The notes: generated from the sequence alone by a model not told the origin. DNA of 35,256 nucleotides from Desulfobacterales bacterium (GCA_030616475.1 JAUWXF010000021.1:1-35256), one strand, 5' to 3'; positions 1 through 9,490 are shown, numbered from the stretch's first letter. Made by a program: numbers and translations.

Positions 1-2
1 AG

Positions 3-197
3 TTTTACTTTAGGACGACAGATGTGACCGGCGTGGTGACGCTTCCGGAGGGCACCGAGATGGTGATGCCCGGGGACAATGTAACGATACAGTGTGAGTT
101 GATCACGCCGATTGCCATGGAAAAAGAGCTCAGGTTTGCCATCCGTGAGGGTGGTCGCACGGTAGGGGCTGGCGTCATCAGCGAAATACTGGAATAA
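3..197 (+). CDS. tuf: Elongation factor Tu, C-terminal fragment (5' truncated by window)
   Basis: Frame 3 reads [64 protein letters not shown], the typical EF-Tu C-terminus, just upstream of rpsJ. Confidence 0.97.
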   Translation, partial: FYFRTTDVTGVVTLPEGTEMVMPGDNVTIQCELITPIAMEKELRFAIREGGRTVGAGVISEILE

Positions 198-245
198 ATT
201 GGCGGCTATCGTTTAACGAATAACGAACTGGGTGTTGACCCTATG

Positions 246-557
246 ATTATGGACCAAAAGATACGGATTCGGATGAAAGCTTACGATCACAAGCTTTTGG
301 ATCAGGCAAGTGCAGACATAGTTGATACGGCCAGGCGAACGGGCGCCAGGGTTGTGGGTCCAATACCCCTGCCGACCGTGATTAACAAGTATTGTGTATT
401 GCGCTCACCCCACAAGGACAAGAAGTCCCGTGAGCAGTTTGAGATCCGGACTCACAAGCGTCTCCTGGACATCGTGGATCCGACGCAACAGACGGTGGAT
501 GCCCTCATGAAGCTGGATCTTTCGGCTGGAGTGGACGTTGAGATAAAGCTCGACTGA
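246..557 (+). CDS. rpsJ: 30S ribosomal protein S10
   Basis: [16 protein letters not shown]...GPIPLPT...[25 protein letters not shown]; start at 243 or 249 also possible. Confidence 0.97.
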   Translation: MMDQKIRIRMKAYDHKLLDQASADIVDTARRTGARVVGPIPLPTVINKYCVLRSPHKDKKSREQFEIRTHKRLLDIVDPTQQTVDALMKLDLSAGVDVEIKLD

Positions 558-558
558 A

Positions 559-661
559 CGCGCATAGCGCATAGGGCATAGCGCAAAGAGCATAGAGCAA
601 AGAGCAAAGAGCAAAAACTTTAGTTATTCTGAACTCCCTCTATGCGCCATGCTCTATGCGG
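559..661. repeat. Word-iterated hairpin, family E (GCATAGNGC / GAGCAAA words)
   Basis: Left arm gcgcatagcgcatagggcatagcgcaaagagcatagagcaaagagc; right arm ctatgcgccatgctctatgcg. Fills the S10-L3 spacer. Confidence 0.8.
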
Positions 662-680
662 ATATTCAGGAACAAAGAGA

Positions 681-1313
681 ATGCACAGAGGGCTATTAGG
701 TAGGAAGCTCGGTATGTCGAGCCTGTTTTCGCCGGATGGACAACAGGTGCCGGTCACAGTGCTTGAGGTGGGGCCTTGTGTCGTGACCCAGGTCAAGACG
801 CGGGCGACTGACGGATACAATGCCCTACAGGTTGGTTTCCTGGAAAAGCGGGGAAACCGAGTCAACAAGCCCCTGCAAGGGCATTTCAAGAAGAGCGGCG
901 GGCAGGCGTGTGCCTTTCTGAGAGAAATCTCAGTGGATGACCCTTCGGGGTACACCCTGGGCCAGACCCTGACCGTTGATATGTTCCAGGTTGGTGAGTG
1001 TGTCGATATAAGTGGCATCTCTAAGGGGAGAGGCTTTTCCGGTGTTGTAAAACGCTGGGGGTTCCGCGGAGGCGGGGGGAGCCATGGGTCTATGTTTCAT
1101 CGTGCACCGGGCTCTGTGGGGGCCTCTGCAACGCCTTCCAAGATCATCAAGGGGCGTAAGATGCCGGGTCATTATGGGAACCTACTGGTAACAGTGCGAA
1201 ACTTGGAGATTGTTGATATACGCCCAGAACAACACCTTATGATTGTAAAAGGGGCCGTGCCAGGGTGCAGGTCTGGACTGGTTGAGGTGCGGAAACCGAA
1301 GTTTGGGCAGTGA
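681..1313 (+). CDS. rplC: 50S ribosomal protein L3
   Basis: MHRGLLGRKLGMSSLFSPDGQQVPVTVLEVGPCVVTQVKT...; internal ATG of the 642 ORF chosen because the upstream part lies in the repeat. Confidence 0.96.
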   Translation: MHRGLLGRKLGMSSLFSPDGQQVPVTVLEVGPCVVTQVKTRATDGYNALQVGFLEKRGNRVNKPLQGHFKKSGGQACAFLREISVDDPSGYTLGQTLTVDMFQVGECVDISGISKGRGFSGVVKRWGFRGGGGSHGSMFHRAPGSVGASATPSKIIKGRKMPGHYGNLLVTVRNLEIVDIRPEQHLMIVKGAVPGCRSGLVEVRKPKFGQ

Positions 1314-1332
1314 ATTGGTCATTAGTCATTAG
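1314..1332. repeat. Outer arm of nested hairpin, family I (TTGGTCATTAGTCATTAG)
   Basis: Complementary to CCAATGACCAATGAC at 1658-1688; brackets the family A element. Confidence 0.6.
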
Positions 1333-1347
1333 GCGCTAAGTTCTAAG

Positions 1348-1643
1348 ATTCGTGTTTTTTCTGGCAGAAAATAAATTCGAATATCGAAACCTGCCCGCCA
1401 TTGCCAGAGATGCTAACATGTGAGCTGCACGAAGTACGTGGCGATGGCAGGCGGGTCCGAAACAAATTCGAAATTTTCAAAATTCAAATGACCAAAACAG
1501 TGCACGACCATATCTCAAACAGCTCAAATTCCATGTTTTGAACATTCGAACATTTGTATTTGCGGCTCACGCCTTGAGAACAGTACGGATTTGTTTCGAG
1601 TTTCGAATTTCGTGCTTCGGATTTCCGGTTTATCCGGGTTAGG
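1348..1643 (+). repeat. Family A element A1 (CGAAATC/CGAAAC word hairpin with defined ends)
   Basis: 5' end ATTCGTGTTTTTTCTGGCAGAAAATAAATTCGAATATCGA, 3' end CCGGTTTATCCGGGTTAGG; both ends recur inverted at 25687-25904. Confidence 0.85.
1390..1455 (-). repeat. 66-bp GC-rich palindrome H, copy 1, inverted and nested in A1
   Basis: cctgcccgccattgcca...tggcgatggcaggcggg; reverse complement aligns with copies at 6612, 18072, 30369. Confidence 0.88.
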
Positions 1644-1657
1644 TTGAGATCAACAAC

Positions 1658-1688
1658 CAATGACCAATGACAAGTGACGAATGACAAA
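1658..1688. repeat. Outer right arm of nested hairpin, family I (CCAATGAC words)
   Basis: accaatgaccaatgacaagtgacgaatgaca, complementary to 1314-1332. Confidence 0.6.
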
Positions 1689-1707
1689 TGAGGCAGGAAC
1701 AAGGTTT

Positions 1708-2331
1708 ATGGCCCTTCAAGATGTTTATAACATGGATGGCGTAAAGGTTTCTGAGATAGACCTGGTAGATGAAATCTTCAATGTGCCGGTCAAACAGCAC
1801 GTCTTGCATGAGGTGGTCACCATGCAACTGGCCAGCAGGCGTGCCGGAACGGCTGCTACCAAGGGGCGTTCTCAAGTGAGTGGTTCGGGGCAAAAGCCTT
1901 ACCGCCAGAAGGGCACGGGTCGTGCCCGAGCAGGATCCCGGAGATCTCCTCTATGGCGGGGTGGAGGTGTAGTATTTGGCCCAAGGCCGCGCAGTTATGC
2001 CTATAAGATACCCAAAAAGGTTCGCAGGCAGGCCCTGAAAATGGCCCTGACAAGCAAGCTGCAAGAGAAGGCCTTGATTGTTGTGGACAAGCTCGACCTG
2101 GAAACTGTCAAGACAAAACGATTCGTGGAGGTTGTTGGAGCGTTAAGGACCAGAGAGGCATTGATTGTAACAGACCGGGAACTTGAGAACCTTGAGCTTT
2201 CCTCAAGGAATGTGCCCCATGTGAAGGTGGTGCGCTGGGAGGGTTTGAATGTCTATGACATCCTCAGGTTTAAACACCTTGTTTTGCTTGAGCCCTCCGT
2301 GAAGCAGCTTGAGGGGAGATTGCTCTCATGA
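1708..2331 (+). CDS. rplD: 50S ribosomal protein L4
   Basis: [58 protein letters not shown]. Confidence 0.96.
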   Translation: MALQDVYNMDGVKVSEIDLVDEIFNVPVKQHVLHEVVTMQLASRRAGTAATKGRSQVSGSGQKPYRQKGTGRARAGSRRSPLWRGGGVVFGPRPRSYAYKIPKKVRRQALKMALTSKLQEKALIVVDKLDLETVKTKRFVEVVGALRTREALIVTDRELENLELSSRNVPHVKVVRWEGLNVYDILRFKHLVLLEPSVKQLEGRLLS

Positions 2332-2615
2332 ACCCGTACGAGATTATCAAGAGACCCCTTATTACTGAAAAGAGCACCATCCAAAAGGAGGCGAATAATC
2401 AGCTCACCTTTGAGGTGGACCGCAAGGCCAACAGGGTGGAGATCAGGCATGCGGTGGAAAAAATTTTCAATGTTCGGGTGGTAAGGGTTCGGACCATGCA
2501 GACGAAAGGCAAGGTCAAACGTGTGGGTCGGACCCTGGGCAAACGCCGCGACTGGAAGAAGGCTGTCGTGACCCTGGCCAGGGGTGAGAATATTGAGTTC
2601 TTTGAAGGAGTCTAA
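2328..2615 (+). CDS. rplW: 50S ribosomal protein L23
   Basis: [50 protein letters not shown]; overlaps rplD by 4 nt. Confidence 0.97.
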   Translation: MNPYEIIKRPLITEKSTIQKEANNQLTFEVDRKANRVEIRHAVEKIFNVRVVRVRTMQTKGKVKRVGRTLGKRRDWKKAVVTLARGENIEFFEGV

Positions 2616-2696
2616 TTTGGATTGTCGATTGATGATTGAAGATTGTTTTTTCGCCGCACGCGGATCAATCGACAATCGACAATCATCAATCCAAAT
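2616..2696 (+). repeat. Family B hairpin copy B1 (GATTGATGATTG words)
   Basis: atttggattgtcgattgatgattgaagattg - ttttttcgccgcacgcggatc - aatcgacaatcgacaatcatcaatccaaat. Confidence 0.88.
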
Positions 2697-2724
2697 GACT
2701 AATAACCAATAACGGGCAACGAAT

Positions 2725-3549
2725 ATGGCACTCAGAAAAGTAAAACCTACCTCTCCTGGACGGCGATTTCAGACATATGATACGTTTGAGAATATCACGA
2801 CGTCTCGCCCTGAAAAGAGCTTAGTACGACCTCTCAAGAAGAGCGGGGGTCGCAATGCCGGTGGCCGTATGACATGTCGCCATCGTGGTGGTGGGCACAA
2901 ACGGCGTTACCGCATCATTGATTTCAAGCGTGACAAGACTGATGTTCCGGCAAAGGTGGCATCTATAGAATACGATCCAAATCGATCGGCTCGCATCGCC
3001 CTGCTCCACTATGCAGACGGGGAAAAGCGCTATATTGTCGCTCCTCATAAGGTCTCGGTAAGCGACACAGTGATTGCCAGCCCCACAGCCGATATTAAAC
3101 CGGGCAATGTCTTGCCACTTCGCAACATACCGCCGGGGACCCAGATCCACAATATTGAGATGCAGCCGGGCAAGGGGGCCCAGATAGTGCGCAGTGCGGG
3201 GACCTATGCACAACTGATGGCCAAAGAGGGACGGTATGCTCAGGTCAAGCTTCCCTCAGGTGAGGTTCGTATGTTTCTGATTAATTGCACGGCAACAGTT
3301 GGTCAGGTGGGGAATCTGGAACATGAAAAGATTGTTCTTGGCAAGGCTGGCCGAAAACGCTGGCTTGGCCGTCGGCCAAGGGTACGAGGTGTTGCCATGA
3401 ATCCTGTAGACCATCCAATGGGTGGTGGCGAGGGAAAGTCATCTGGAGGACGGCATCCCTGTTCTCCTTGGGGTGTTCTTGCCAAAGGGTATAGAACACG
3501 AAAGAAGAAAAAGGTTAGCGATCGGTACATCGTGAAGCGTAGAAAATAG
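2725..3549 (+). CDS. rplB: 50S ribosomal protein L2
   Basis: [32 protein letters not shown]...[30 protein letters not shown]. Confidence 0.98.
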   Translation: MALRKVKPTSPGRRFQTYDTFENITTSRPEKSLVRPLKKSGGRNAGGRMTCRHRGGGHKRRYRIIDFKRDKTDVPAKVASIEYDPNRSARIALLHYADGEKRYIVAPHKVSVSDTVIASPTADIKPGNVLPLRNIPPGTQIHNIEMQPGKGAQIVRSAGTYAQLMAKEGRYAQVKLPSGEVRMFLINCTATVGQVGNLEHEKIVLGKAGRKRWLGRRPRVRGVAMNPVDHPMGGGEGKSSGGRHPCSPWGVLAKGYRTRKKKKVSDRYIVKRRK

Positions 3550-3565
3550 TGTAGAAGGTGAGGGT

Positions 3566-3856
3566 ATGGCGCGTTCGTTAAAAAAAGGTCCTTACATAGA
3601 GCCAAAATTGCTCAAAAAGGCGCTTGCGGCTCAGGAGAGCATGAGCCGCAAGGTCATTAAGACCTGGTCGAGGCGTTCCACCGTTGTCCCTGATCTGGTT
3701 GGTTTGACACTGGCCGTGCACAATGGGAAAAAGTTCGTTCCGGTGTTTATATCAGAAGATATGGTAGGCCACAAATTAGGGGAGTTTGCACCGACAAGGA
3801 CCTTCTACGGACACTCTGGTGATAAGAAGACCCGTTTGAAAGGGAAGAAGAAGTAA
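3566..3856 (+). CDS. rpsS: 30S ribosomal protein S19
   Basis: [18 protein letters not shown]...[52 protein letters not shown]. Confidence 0.98.
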   Translation: MARSLKKGPYIEPKLLKKALAAQESMSRKVIKTWSRRSTVVPDLVGLTLAVHNGKKFVPVFISEDMVGHKLGEFAPTRTFYGHSGDKKTRLKGKKK

Positions 3857-3858
3857 AA

Positions 3859-4191
3859 ATGGAAGTCAAGGCAGTAGCAAGATATGTGCGGATTTCTCCT
3901 ACAAAGGTTCGAAAAGTGGCAAAGGCAGTGAAGGGCAAGCCGGTAGAGGATGGTCTGAGTGTCTTGGGTTTTATGCCACAGCGTTCGGCTAAGCTGTTGG
4001 GGAAGATCATACGTTCGGCAGTGGCTAATGCTGACCAGAAGCCTGATATTGAGGTGGATAACCTGTCCATTGCAAATATTGTCGTCAATCAGGGGCCTAG
4101 CTTGAAGCGTTTTCGGCCAAGGGCCATGGGACGGGCAACCAGGATCCTCAAGCGTACCAGTCATATCACGGTCGTTTTGGCTGAAGAGTGA
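3859..4191 (+). CDS. rplV: 50S ribosomal protein L22
   Basis: VKAVARYVRISPTKVRKVAKAVKGKPVEDGLSVLGFMPQRSAKLLGKIIRSAVANA...KRTSHITVVLAE. Confidence 0.97.
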   Translation: MEVKAVARYVRISPTKVRKVAKAVKGKPVEDGLSVLGFMPQRSAKLLGKIIRSAVANADQKPDIEVDNLSIANIVVNQGPSLKRFRPRAMGRATRILKRTSHITVVLAEE

Positions 4192-4263
4192 TACAACATG
4201 TCGGAAATTGTACAACTTGCTGAACTTATAGCACTTTATTAGCTTGCCTGTAATCTCGAGAAA

Positions 4264-4363
4264 GGAATGATGGAATGATGGAATATTGGAATGATGTAAA
4301 AGATAAAAAGACCAAAATCCTCTTAAACCCATTATTCCACCATTCCATCGTTCCATTATTCCA
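4264..4363 (+). repeat. Family C hairpin copy C1 (GGAATGATGGAAT words)
   Basis: Left arm ggaatgatggaatgatggaatattggaatgatg; right arm cattattccaccattccatcgttccattattcca. Confidence 0.88.
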
Positions 4364-4402
4364 GGCTGTGAGCGGAGCGAACTAAGTTCAAAGGAGGTCA
4401 AT

Positions 4403-5050
4403 TTGGGACAGAAGGTAAATCCGATTGGGTTCAGGTTGGGGATTACCAGGTCGTGGAATTCTCGATGGTTTGCCCGCAAGGATTATGCTATGTTTATCAT
4501 AGATGACCATAAGATCCGTGAGTTTCTGAAGAAAAAGCTCTATCATGCTGGCATATCGAATATAGAGATTGAAAGATGGGCCAACCGCATTAGATTGCGC
4601 ATATATGCTGCCCGTCCAGGTATTGTGATTGGGAAAAAGGGAGTGGAGATTGAGCAGCTCAAGAAGGAGTTAGAAAAGTTGGTCTCGCAGGAACTGGTGA
4701 TTGATATCCAAGAGGTGAGAAGGCCTGAGGTGGACGCTCAATTGGTGGCCGAGAACGTGGCCATGCAAATTGAAAGGCGGATTGCCTTTCGCCGGGCCAT
4801 GAAAAGGAGTTTGGCGTCAGCGATGAGGTTTGGTGCCAAGGGGATCAAGATATCCTCTTCGGGTCGTTTGGGAGGGGCAGAAATGGCCAGGACCGAATGG
4901 TACAAGGAAGGGAGAATACCGCTTCACACATTAAGGGCGGATATTGATTACGGGGTTGCTCAGGCCCGCTGCACTTACGGGATCATCGGGATAAAGGTGT
5001 GGATATTTAATGGTGAGATTCTTGAGAAAGACAAAGCGGAAGCAATTTAG
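4403..5050 (+). CDS. rpsC: 30S ribosomal protein S3 (TTG start)
   Basis: [24 protein letters not shown]...[20 protein letters not shown]...[31 protein letters not shown]; strong SD aaaggaggt at 4390-4398. Confidence 0.98.
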   Translation: MGQKVNPIGFRLGITRSWNSRWFARKDYAMFIIDDHKIREFLKKKLYHAGISNIEIERWANRIRLRIYAARPGIVIGKKGVEIEQLKKELEKLVSQELVIDIQEVRRPEVDAQLVAENVAMQIERRIAFRRAMKRSLASAMRFGAKGIKISSSGRLGGAEMARTEWYKEGRIPLHTLRADIDYGVAQARCTYGIIGIKVWIFNGEILEKDKAEAI

Positions 5051-5143
5051 CTGCGCTTCGCTACGCAATTGGTCGAGTGGTCGAGTAGTTGAGTGGTTCA
5101 AGGACCTTACAACTTGACAACTCGACTATTTAACTACTCGACT
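5049..5143 (+). repeat. Family D hairpin (GTCGAGTGGTCGAG words) with boundary module L at its left end
   Basis: agctgcgcttcgctacgcaattgg|tcgagtggtcgagtagttgagtgg...acttgacaactcgactatttaactactcgac; the left 24 nt recurs inverted at 9487-9510. Confidence 0.8.
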
Positions 5144-5201
5144 AAAGTCGCAGGAATTTCAGCAAGCTGTAGAAATTCCAAGATGTTAGGGGAATCCTGT
5201 C

Positions 5202-5618
5202 ATGCTAAGTCCCAAGAAGGTCAAATATCGGAAACAACAGAAGGGCAGGATGAAAGGAAAGGCATATCGGGGATCGACTTTGAGCTTTGGTGCGTTTGGA
5301 CTTCAGGCGATCGAGTGCGGGCGTATGACGGCACAACAGATTGAAGCGGCTCGTGTTGCCATGACGCGTCACGTGAAGCGGGGTGCAAAGATTTGGATCC
5401 GGGTTTTTCCTGATAAGCCGATTACAAAGAAGCCTGCTGAAACGAGGATGGGGAAGGGGAAAGGTTCGCCGGAAGGTTGGGTTGCCGTGGTCAGGCCTGG
5501 CAAGATGCTTTATGAGATGGAAGGAGTCTCCGCGGATTTGGCAACAGAAGCCTTGCGATTGGCTTCACATAAACTACCGTTCAGGACACGCTTGGTGACA
5601 CGAGGTGAGCGCTCATGA
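5202..5618 (+). CDS. rplP: 50S ribosomal protein L16
   Basis: [97 protein letters not shown]. Confidence 0.98.
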   Translation: MLSPKKVKYRKQQKGRMKGKAYRGSTLSFGAFGLQAIECGRMTAQQIEAARVAMTRHVKRGAKIWIRVFPDKPITKKPAETRMGKGKGSPEGWVAVVRPGKMLYEMEGVSADLATEALRLASHKLPFRTRLVTRGERS

Positions 5619-5809
5619 AAGCAAGCGTATTGAGGGAGCTAAGTTTAGAGGAGTTGGGGCACAAATTGGCAGATTTGACTCAAGAACTCTTCAATCTAAG
5701 ATTTCAGCACGCCACGGACCAGTTGGAAAATCCAATGAGGTTGCGGCAAACCAAGCAGGACATTGCCCGCATTAAGACCGTCCTGAGGGAACAGCAAATT
5801 GACGATTGA
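5615..5809 (+). CDS. rpmC: 50S ribosomal protein L29
   Basis: [56 protein letters not shown]; 4-nt overlap with rplP. Confidence 0.95.
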   Translation: MKASVLRELSLEELGHKLADLTQELFNLRFQHATDQLENPMRLRQTKQDIARIKTVLREQQIDD

Positions 5810-5864
5810 TGATTGTGGATTGTCGATTGTTTTTCAATCGTCAATCATCAATCGTCAATAGACA
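5799..5864 (+). repeat. Family B hairpin copy B2 (short-centre variant)
   Basis: ttgacgattgatgattgtggattgtcgattg-tttt-tcaatcgtcaatcatcaatcgtcaatagacaat; left arm begins in the last codons of rpmC. Confidence 0.85.
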
Positions 5865-5880
5865 ATCTATAGGATAAGAC

Positions 5881-6138
5881 ATGAAAGATAGGGGATTGAG
5901 AAAAAGGCAGATTGGCACGGTTGTTAGCAGTAAGATGGACAAGACAGTTGTGGTGTCCATGGAGAGGATAGTAGAACATCCTGTGTACAGGAAGTACGTG
6001 AGGCGACGTGGCAAGTGCGTGGCCCATGATGCCCAAAACATGTGCGGGATAGGCGACAGGGTGATGATTGTAGAAACCAGGCCTCTGAGCAAGACCAAGT
6101 GCTGGCGGGTGAGTGAGATTTTGGAGAAGGCTGTTTGA
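5881..6138 (+). CDS. rpsQ: 30S ribosomal protein S17
   Basis: RGLRKRQIGTVVSSKMDKTVVVSMERIVEHPVYRKYVRRRGKCVAHDAQNMCGIGDRVMIVETRPLSKTKCWRV. Confidence 0.97.
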   Translation: MKDRGLRKRQIGTVVSSKMDKTVVVSMERIVEHPVYRKYVRRRGKCVAHDAQNMCGIGDRVMIVETRPLSKTKCWRVSEILEKAV

Positions 6139-6153
6139 GAGGGTACCAGAGCA

Positions 6154-6522
6154 ATGATACAGGCGGAAACCAAGCTACAAGTGGCCGACAACTCGGGAGC
6201 CAAAAAGTTGTATTGTATCCGGGTGCTCGGCGGGTCCCGCAGGCGGTATGCAAGGATCGGAGATATTATTATCGTCTCGGTAAAGGAGGCCATACCAAAC
6301 GCCAAAGTCAAGAAGGGAGATGTCATGCGGGCGGTCGTGGTCCGGACAAAGAAGGAATTACGCAGGCCTGATGGTTCCTACATAAGATTTGACGACAATT
6401 CCGCGGTACTGATCAATCAGCAGGGAGAGCCGATTGGCACTCGTATTTTTGGTCCTGTGGCCAGAGAACTCCGGGCAAAGAAGTTTGTGAAGATCATGTC
6501 GTTGGCTCCGGAGGTATTGTAA
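6154..6522 (+). CDS. rplN: 50S ribosomal protein L14
   Basis: [68 protein letters not shown]. Confidence 0.98.
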   Translation: MIQAETKLQVADNSGAKKLYCIRVLGGSRRRYARIGDIIIVSVKEAIPNAKVKKGDVMRAVVVRTKKELRRPDGSYIRFDDNSAVLINQQGEPIGTRIFGPVARELRAKKFVKIMSLAPEVL

Positions 6523-6531
6523 TCTAATGCA

Positions 6532-6829
6532 GGGGGCATTTCCGGATTCTTGTCGGTCCCAGTCATGTCCTGTTTATTGGAGAAATGAGGAAAAAACTCG
6601 AAACTCGAATACCCGCCTGCCAACGCCTGAGACAGCATTCAGCTTATGTGCCGGCATCTCTGGCAATGGCGGGCAGGTCGAAATTCGAAACAATGACCAA
6701 ATTTTCAAAATTCAAATTACCGAAACAAAAAACCCGGAAGCAAATGAGAAGCTATAATAGTTTTGAACATTTGAATTTCGAATTTGTTTCGAATTTCGAA
6801 TTTCGTGCTTCGGATTTATTCAGAACGAG
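6532..6829 (+). repeat. Family A element A2 with 5' module K
   Basis: ggggcatttccggattcttg...attggagaaatgagg then CGAAACTCGAATA...GTTTTGAACATTTGAATTTCGAATTTGTTTCGAATTTCGAATTTCGTGCTTCGGATTTATTCAGAAC; module K and the CGGATTTATTCAGAA end recur in A3. Confidence 0.83.
6612..6677 (+). repeat. 66-bp GC-rich palindrome H, copy 2, nested in the left arm of A2
   Basis: cccgcctgccaacgcc...ctggcaatggcgggcagg. Confidence 0.88.
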
Positions 6830-6865
6830 GTAAGAAGTTGGGAGTGCACCTGTGAGAGGGGCGTT

Positions 6866-7195
6866 ATGTCAACTGTGAAGTGCCGCATCAAGAAGGACGA
6901 CAAAGTCAGAGTTATTGCGGGCAAGGAAAAGGGTAAGATGGGCAAGGTCCTGAGAGTTTTTGGGGACAAGGACCGGGTTATCATTGAAAATGTGAATTTT
7001 GTCAAACGTCACACCAAGCCCGGGGGTCAAACGCGACAGGGGGGTATTATAGAAAAGGAGGCTCCGATCCATTGGTCCAACGTGATGTTGATGTGTAACA
7101 AATGCATAAATCATGTGCGCATCAAGATGCAGCGCCTTGAGGACGGCAGAATGGTAAGGGTGTGCAAAAAGTGCGGGGAAATTATTGATACATAG
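6866..7195 (+). CDS. rplX: 50S ribosomal protein L24 with C-terminal zinc-ribbon-like CxxC...CxxC
   Basis: CRIKKDDKVRVIAGKEKGKMGKVLRVFGDKDRVIIENVNFVKRHTKP...; CNKC...CKKC. Confidence 0.96.
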   Translation: MSTVKCRIKKDDKVRVIAGKEKGKMGKVLRVFGDKDRVIIENVNFVKRHTKPGGQTRQGGIIEKEAPIHWSNVMLMCNKCINHVRIKMQRLEDGRMVRVCKKCGEIIDT

Positions 7196-7207
7196 TATAT
7201 GACAAGG

Positions 7208-7489
7208 TGGGGAGCATTTCCGGTTTCTTGCCGACTTCAGCTATGATGTGTTGCTTGGATGGAGAAATGGGAAAATCCGAAATTCGAAATCCGAAGCACG
7301 AAACGAATACAAATGACCAAAGCACAAAATCCTAAACAATATGATTCAAAAAAATCGAACCTTTGCATTTGCAAGAAAGACGATACTGCGTAAAAGTGAA
7401 TAAGGTTTTGAACATTTGATATTTGGATTTGGAATTTGTTTCGGATTTGCGGCTCACGCCTTGAAAACAGTACGGATTTATTCAGAAGG
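7208..7489 (+). repeat. Family A element A3 with 5' module K
   Basis: ggggagcatttccggtttcttgccgac...tggagaaatggg; AAATCCGAAATTCGAAATCCGAAGCACGAAACG...GTTTTGAACATTTGATATTTGGATTTGGAATTTGTTTCGGATTT GCGGCTCACGCCTTGAAAACAGTACGG. Confidence 0.83.
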
Positions 7490-7495
7490 GTAGCT

Positions 7496-8035
7496 ATGTC
7501 GCATTTAAAGACACTGTACAGCAATGAGATAACCTTGAAACTGATGGATCGGTTTGGGTATAAGAATGTCATGCAGGTCCCGAAACTAACCAAAATTGTG
7601 TTGAACATGGGGCTGGGTGAGGCAATCCAGAACATCAAGGTCCTCGATTCAGCGGTCCAAGAACTAAGCTTGATTTCTGGCCAAAAACCTATTGTCACCC
7701 GTGCCAGGAAGTCGATTGCCGCTTTCAAACTCCGGGCAGGTATGCCCATAGGGTGTAAGGTGACACTTCGAGGGGTGCGGATGTATGACTTCTTTACCAG
7801 GTTGGTTAACATAGCCCTGCCGAGGGTGCGAGACTTTCGAGGGATTTCCCCGAAGGGCTTTGATGGCAGGGGTAACTATTCCTTAGGGATCAAGGAGCAT
7901 ATCATATTCCCGGAAATAGAATACGACAAGATTGACAAGATCAAAGGGCTAAATGTTACCATTGTGACCAGTGCCCGAACTGATGAGGGAGGCAAGACAC
8001 TGCTTGAATTGATTGGAATGCCTTTCAGGAACTGA
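7496..8035 (+). CDS. rplE: 50S ribosomal protein L5
   Basis: [79 protein letters not shown]; internal ATG used. Confidence 0.97.
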   Translation: MSHLKTLYSNEITLKLMDRFGYKNVMQVPKLTKIVLNMGLGEAIQNIKVLDSAVQELSLISGQKPIVTRARKSIAAFKLRAGMPIGCKVTLRGVRMYDFFTRLVNIALPRVRDFRGISPKGFDGRGNYSLGIKEHIIFPEIEYDKIDKIKGLNVTIVTSARTDEGGKTLLELIGMPFRN

Positions 8036-8049
8036 GAAAGGGGGCATGC

Positions 8050-8235
8050 TTGGCAAAGAAGTCTTTAATAGTGAAGGCAAAACGTAAGCCTCGGTTTAGA
8101 ACGCGGGCATATTCGAGGTGTCCTATTTGTGGCCGACCGAGGGCGTTTTTGAGAAAATTTGGCATCTGCCGAATATGTTTTAGAACTCTGGCCCTGAGGG
8201 GAGAGCTGCCCGGGGTAGTCAAATCGAGTTGGTAG
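8050..8235 (+). CDS. rpsN: 30S ribosomal protein S14, zinc-type (TTG start)
   Basis: [60 protein letters not shown]; two CxxC pairs. Confidence 0.96.
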   Translation: MAKKSLIVKAKRKPRFRTRAYSRCPICGRPRAFLRKFGICRICFRTLALRGELPGVVKSSW

Positions 8236-8249
8236 GGAGGAGACACATA

Positions 8250-8648
8250 ATGCCGGTTACGGATCCATTGGCTGATATGCTGACACGTATCAGAAATGCC
8301 AATATGGCCAAACATGGCAAGGTAGACGTTCCCGCGTCCAAGATGAAAATCAGTGTGGCTAAAATCTTAAAAGCCGAGGGCTACATTAAGAATTATAAGC
8401 TCATCAAGGACCGAAAAGATGGGATTCTAAGAATCTATCTAAAGTACGATGAATCTAACGAAGGAGTCATTGTCGGTCTCAAGCGCCTGAGCAAGCCGGG
8501 CAGGCGGCTTTATGTAAAGAAGGAGGGCATTCCTCTCGTCCTGAGTGGAATGGGGATTGCGATCCTGTCGACATCAAATGGAGTACTCGCTGATCGCGAA
8601 GCAAGAAAGCTAAATGTCGGCGGTGAGCTGCTGTGTAGTATCTGGTAA
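8250..8648 (+). CDS. rpsH: 30S ribosomal protein S8
   Basis: [50 protein letters not shown]...[26 protein letters not shown]. Confidence 0.97.
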   Translation: MPVTDPLADMLTRIRNANMAKHGKVDVPASKMKISVAKILKAEGYIKNYKLIKDRKDGILRIYLKYDESNEGVIVGLKRLSKPGRRLYVKKEGIPLVLSGMGIAILSTSNGVLADREARKLNVGGELLCSIW

Positions 8649-8658
8649 GCCGTTAGTC

Positions 8659-8743
8659 ATTTGGATTGATGATTGATGATTGTCGATTGATGCGCATGGG
8701 GCGGAAAAAATCGTCAATCATCAATCGTCAATATTCAATCGTC
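8659..8743 (-). repeat. Family B hairpin copy B3 (centre inverted relative to B1/B4)
   Basis: atttggattgatgattgatgattgtcgattg-atgcgcatggggcggaaaaaa-tcgtcaatcatcaatcgtcaatattcaatcgtc. Confidence 0.83.
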
Positions 8744-8756
8744 AGGGTTATGAACC

Positions 8757-9296
8757 ATGTCTCGAGTAGGAAGACAACCGATTCCAATACCAGATAGTGT
8801 GAAGGTAACTTATGATAGCCGCTGGCTAAGGGTGAAGGGGCCAAAAGGAGAGTTGTCTCGCGTCATACACCCTGATGTGGACCTGGGTGTGAAGGATGGT
8901 TTCATTCACGTTATTCTATTTGGCAAAATGAAGCAGGCCAAAGCAATTCAAGGGCTTACACGAACATTGGTAGCTAATATGATAGTGGGCGTTACACAGG
9001 GATTCGAACGTGGGCTTGAGGTCAGCGGTGTTGGTTATCGCGTCGATCTAAAGTCAAATGTCTTTACCTTAACTCTGGGGTACTCTCATCCTGTGGTCTA
9101 CAAACTTCCTGAGGGCATATCGGCCTCTGTTGACAAGAAGAACAGAATCGTTTTGTCTGGGATTGATAAAGAGCTCTTGGGGTGTACAGCGGCTACCATT
9201 AGAGGATTTAGAAGGCCGGAACCTTACAAGGGCAAGGGGATCAAGTACGTTGAAGAGCAAATTAGACGTAAGGTAGGAAAATCAGCGGCAAAATAA
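8757..9296 (+). CDS. rplF: 50S ribosomal protein L6
   Basis: MSRVGRQPIPIPDSVKVTYDSRWLRVKGPKGELSR...RRPEPYKGKGIKYVEEQIRRKVGKSAAK. Confidence 0.97.
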   Translation: MSRVGRQPIPIPDSVKVTYDSRWLRVKGPKGELSRVIHPDVDLGVKDGFIHVILFGKMKQAKAIQGLTRTLVANMIVGVTQGFERGLEVSGVGYRVDLKSNVFTLTLGYSHPVVYKLPEGISASVDKKNRIVLSGIDKELLGCTAATIRGFRRPEPYKGKGIKYVEEQIRRKVGKSAAK

Positions 9297-9371
9297 CCAC
9301 ACCCCTTGGGAATTGCACAATTGCTTGCAATCATTTATGTTTCAGTGGCAATTGTTCTATGCTGTCAATAT

Positions 9372-9490
9372 GGAATGATGGAATAGTGGAATAATGGAAT
9401 GTTGGGAACAAAAGCGGAAAAATCATTGTTTCAATTGTTTTCATTCCTTTTAACCCATTATTCCATCATTCCAATACTCCATTATTCCAA
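9372..9490 (+). repeat. Family C hairpin copy C2 (GGAATGATGGAAT words)
   Basis: ggaatgatggaatagtggaataatggaatg ... cccattattccatcattccaatactccattattccaa; followed by module L. Confidence 0.87.

Noticed and set aside
405-614. Antisense or intergenic ORFs in the track lying over repeats (405-614 -, 1484-1702 -, 5093-5344 +, 13384-13620 -, 32559-32768 -)
   Set aside because: Their proteins are translations of reiterated hairpin words (e.g. SSIINRQSSIINHQSSIINH, MLFALCSMLFALCPM); no recognisable domain.
1348-1643. Family A hairpins as rho-independent terminators
   Set aside because: AT-rich, imperfect arms, no trailing U-tract, and they separate essential co-transcribed ribosomal genes, so termination is unlikely to be their main role.
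2616-2696. Spacer hairpins as assembly artefacts
   Set aside because: Copies are divergent and differently nested, gene frames on both sides are intact, and similar elements recur outside the operon; an artefact seems unlikely, although read mapping would be needed to exclude collapsed repeats.
3805-4479. 224-aa minus ORF across rplV and hairpin C1
   Set aside because: Antisense to rpsS/rplV/rpsC and includes hairpin-derived ERWNGGIMG...HHSNIPSFHHS; no protein family recognised.
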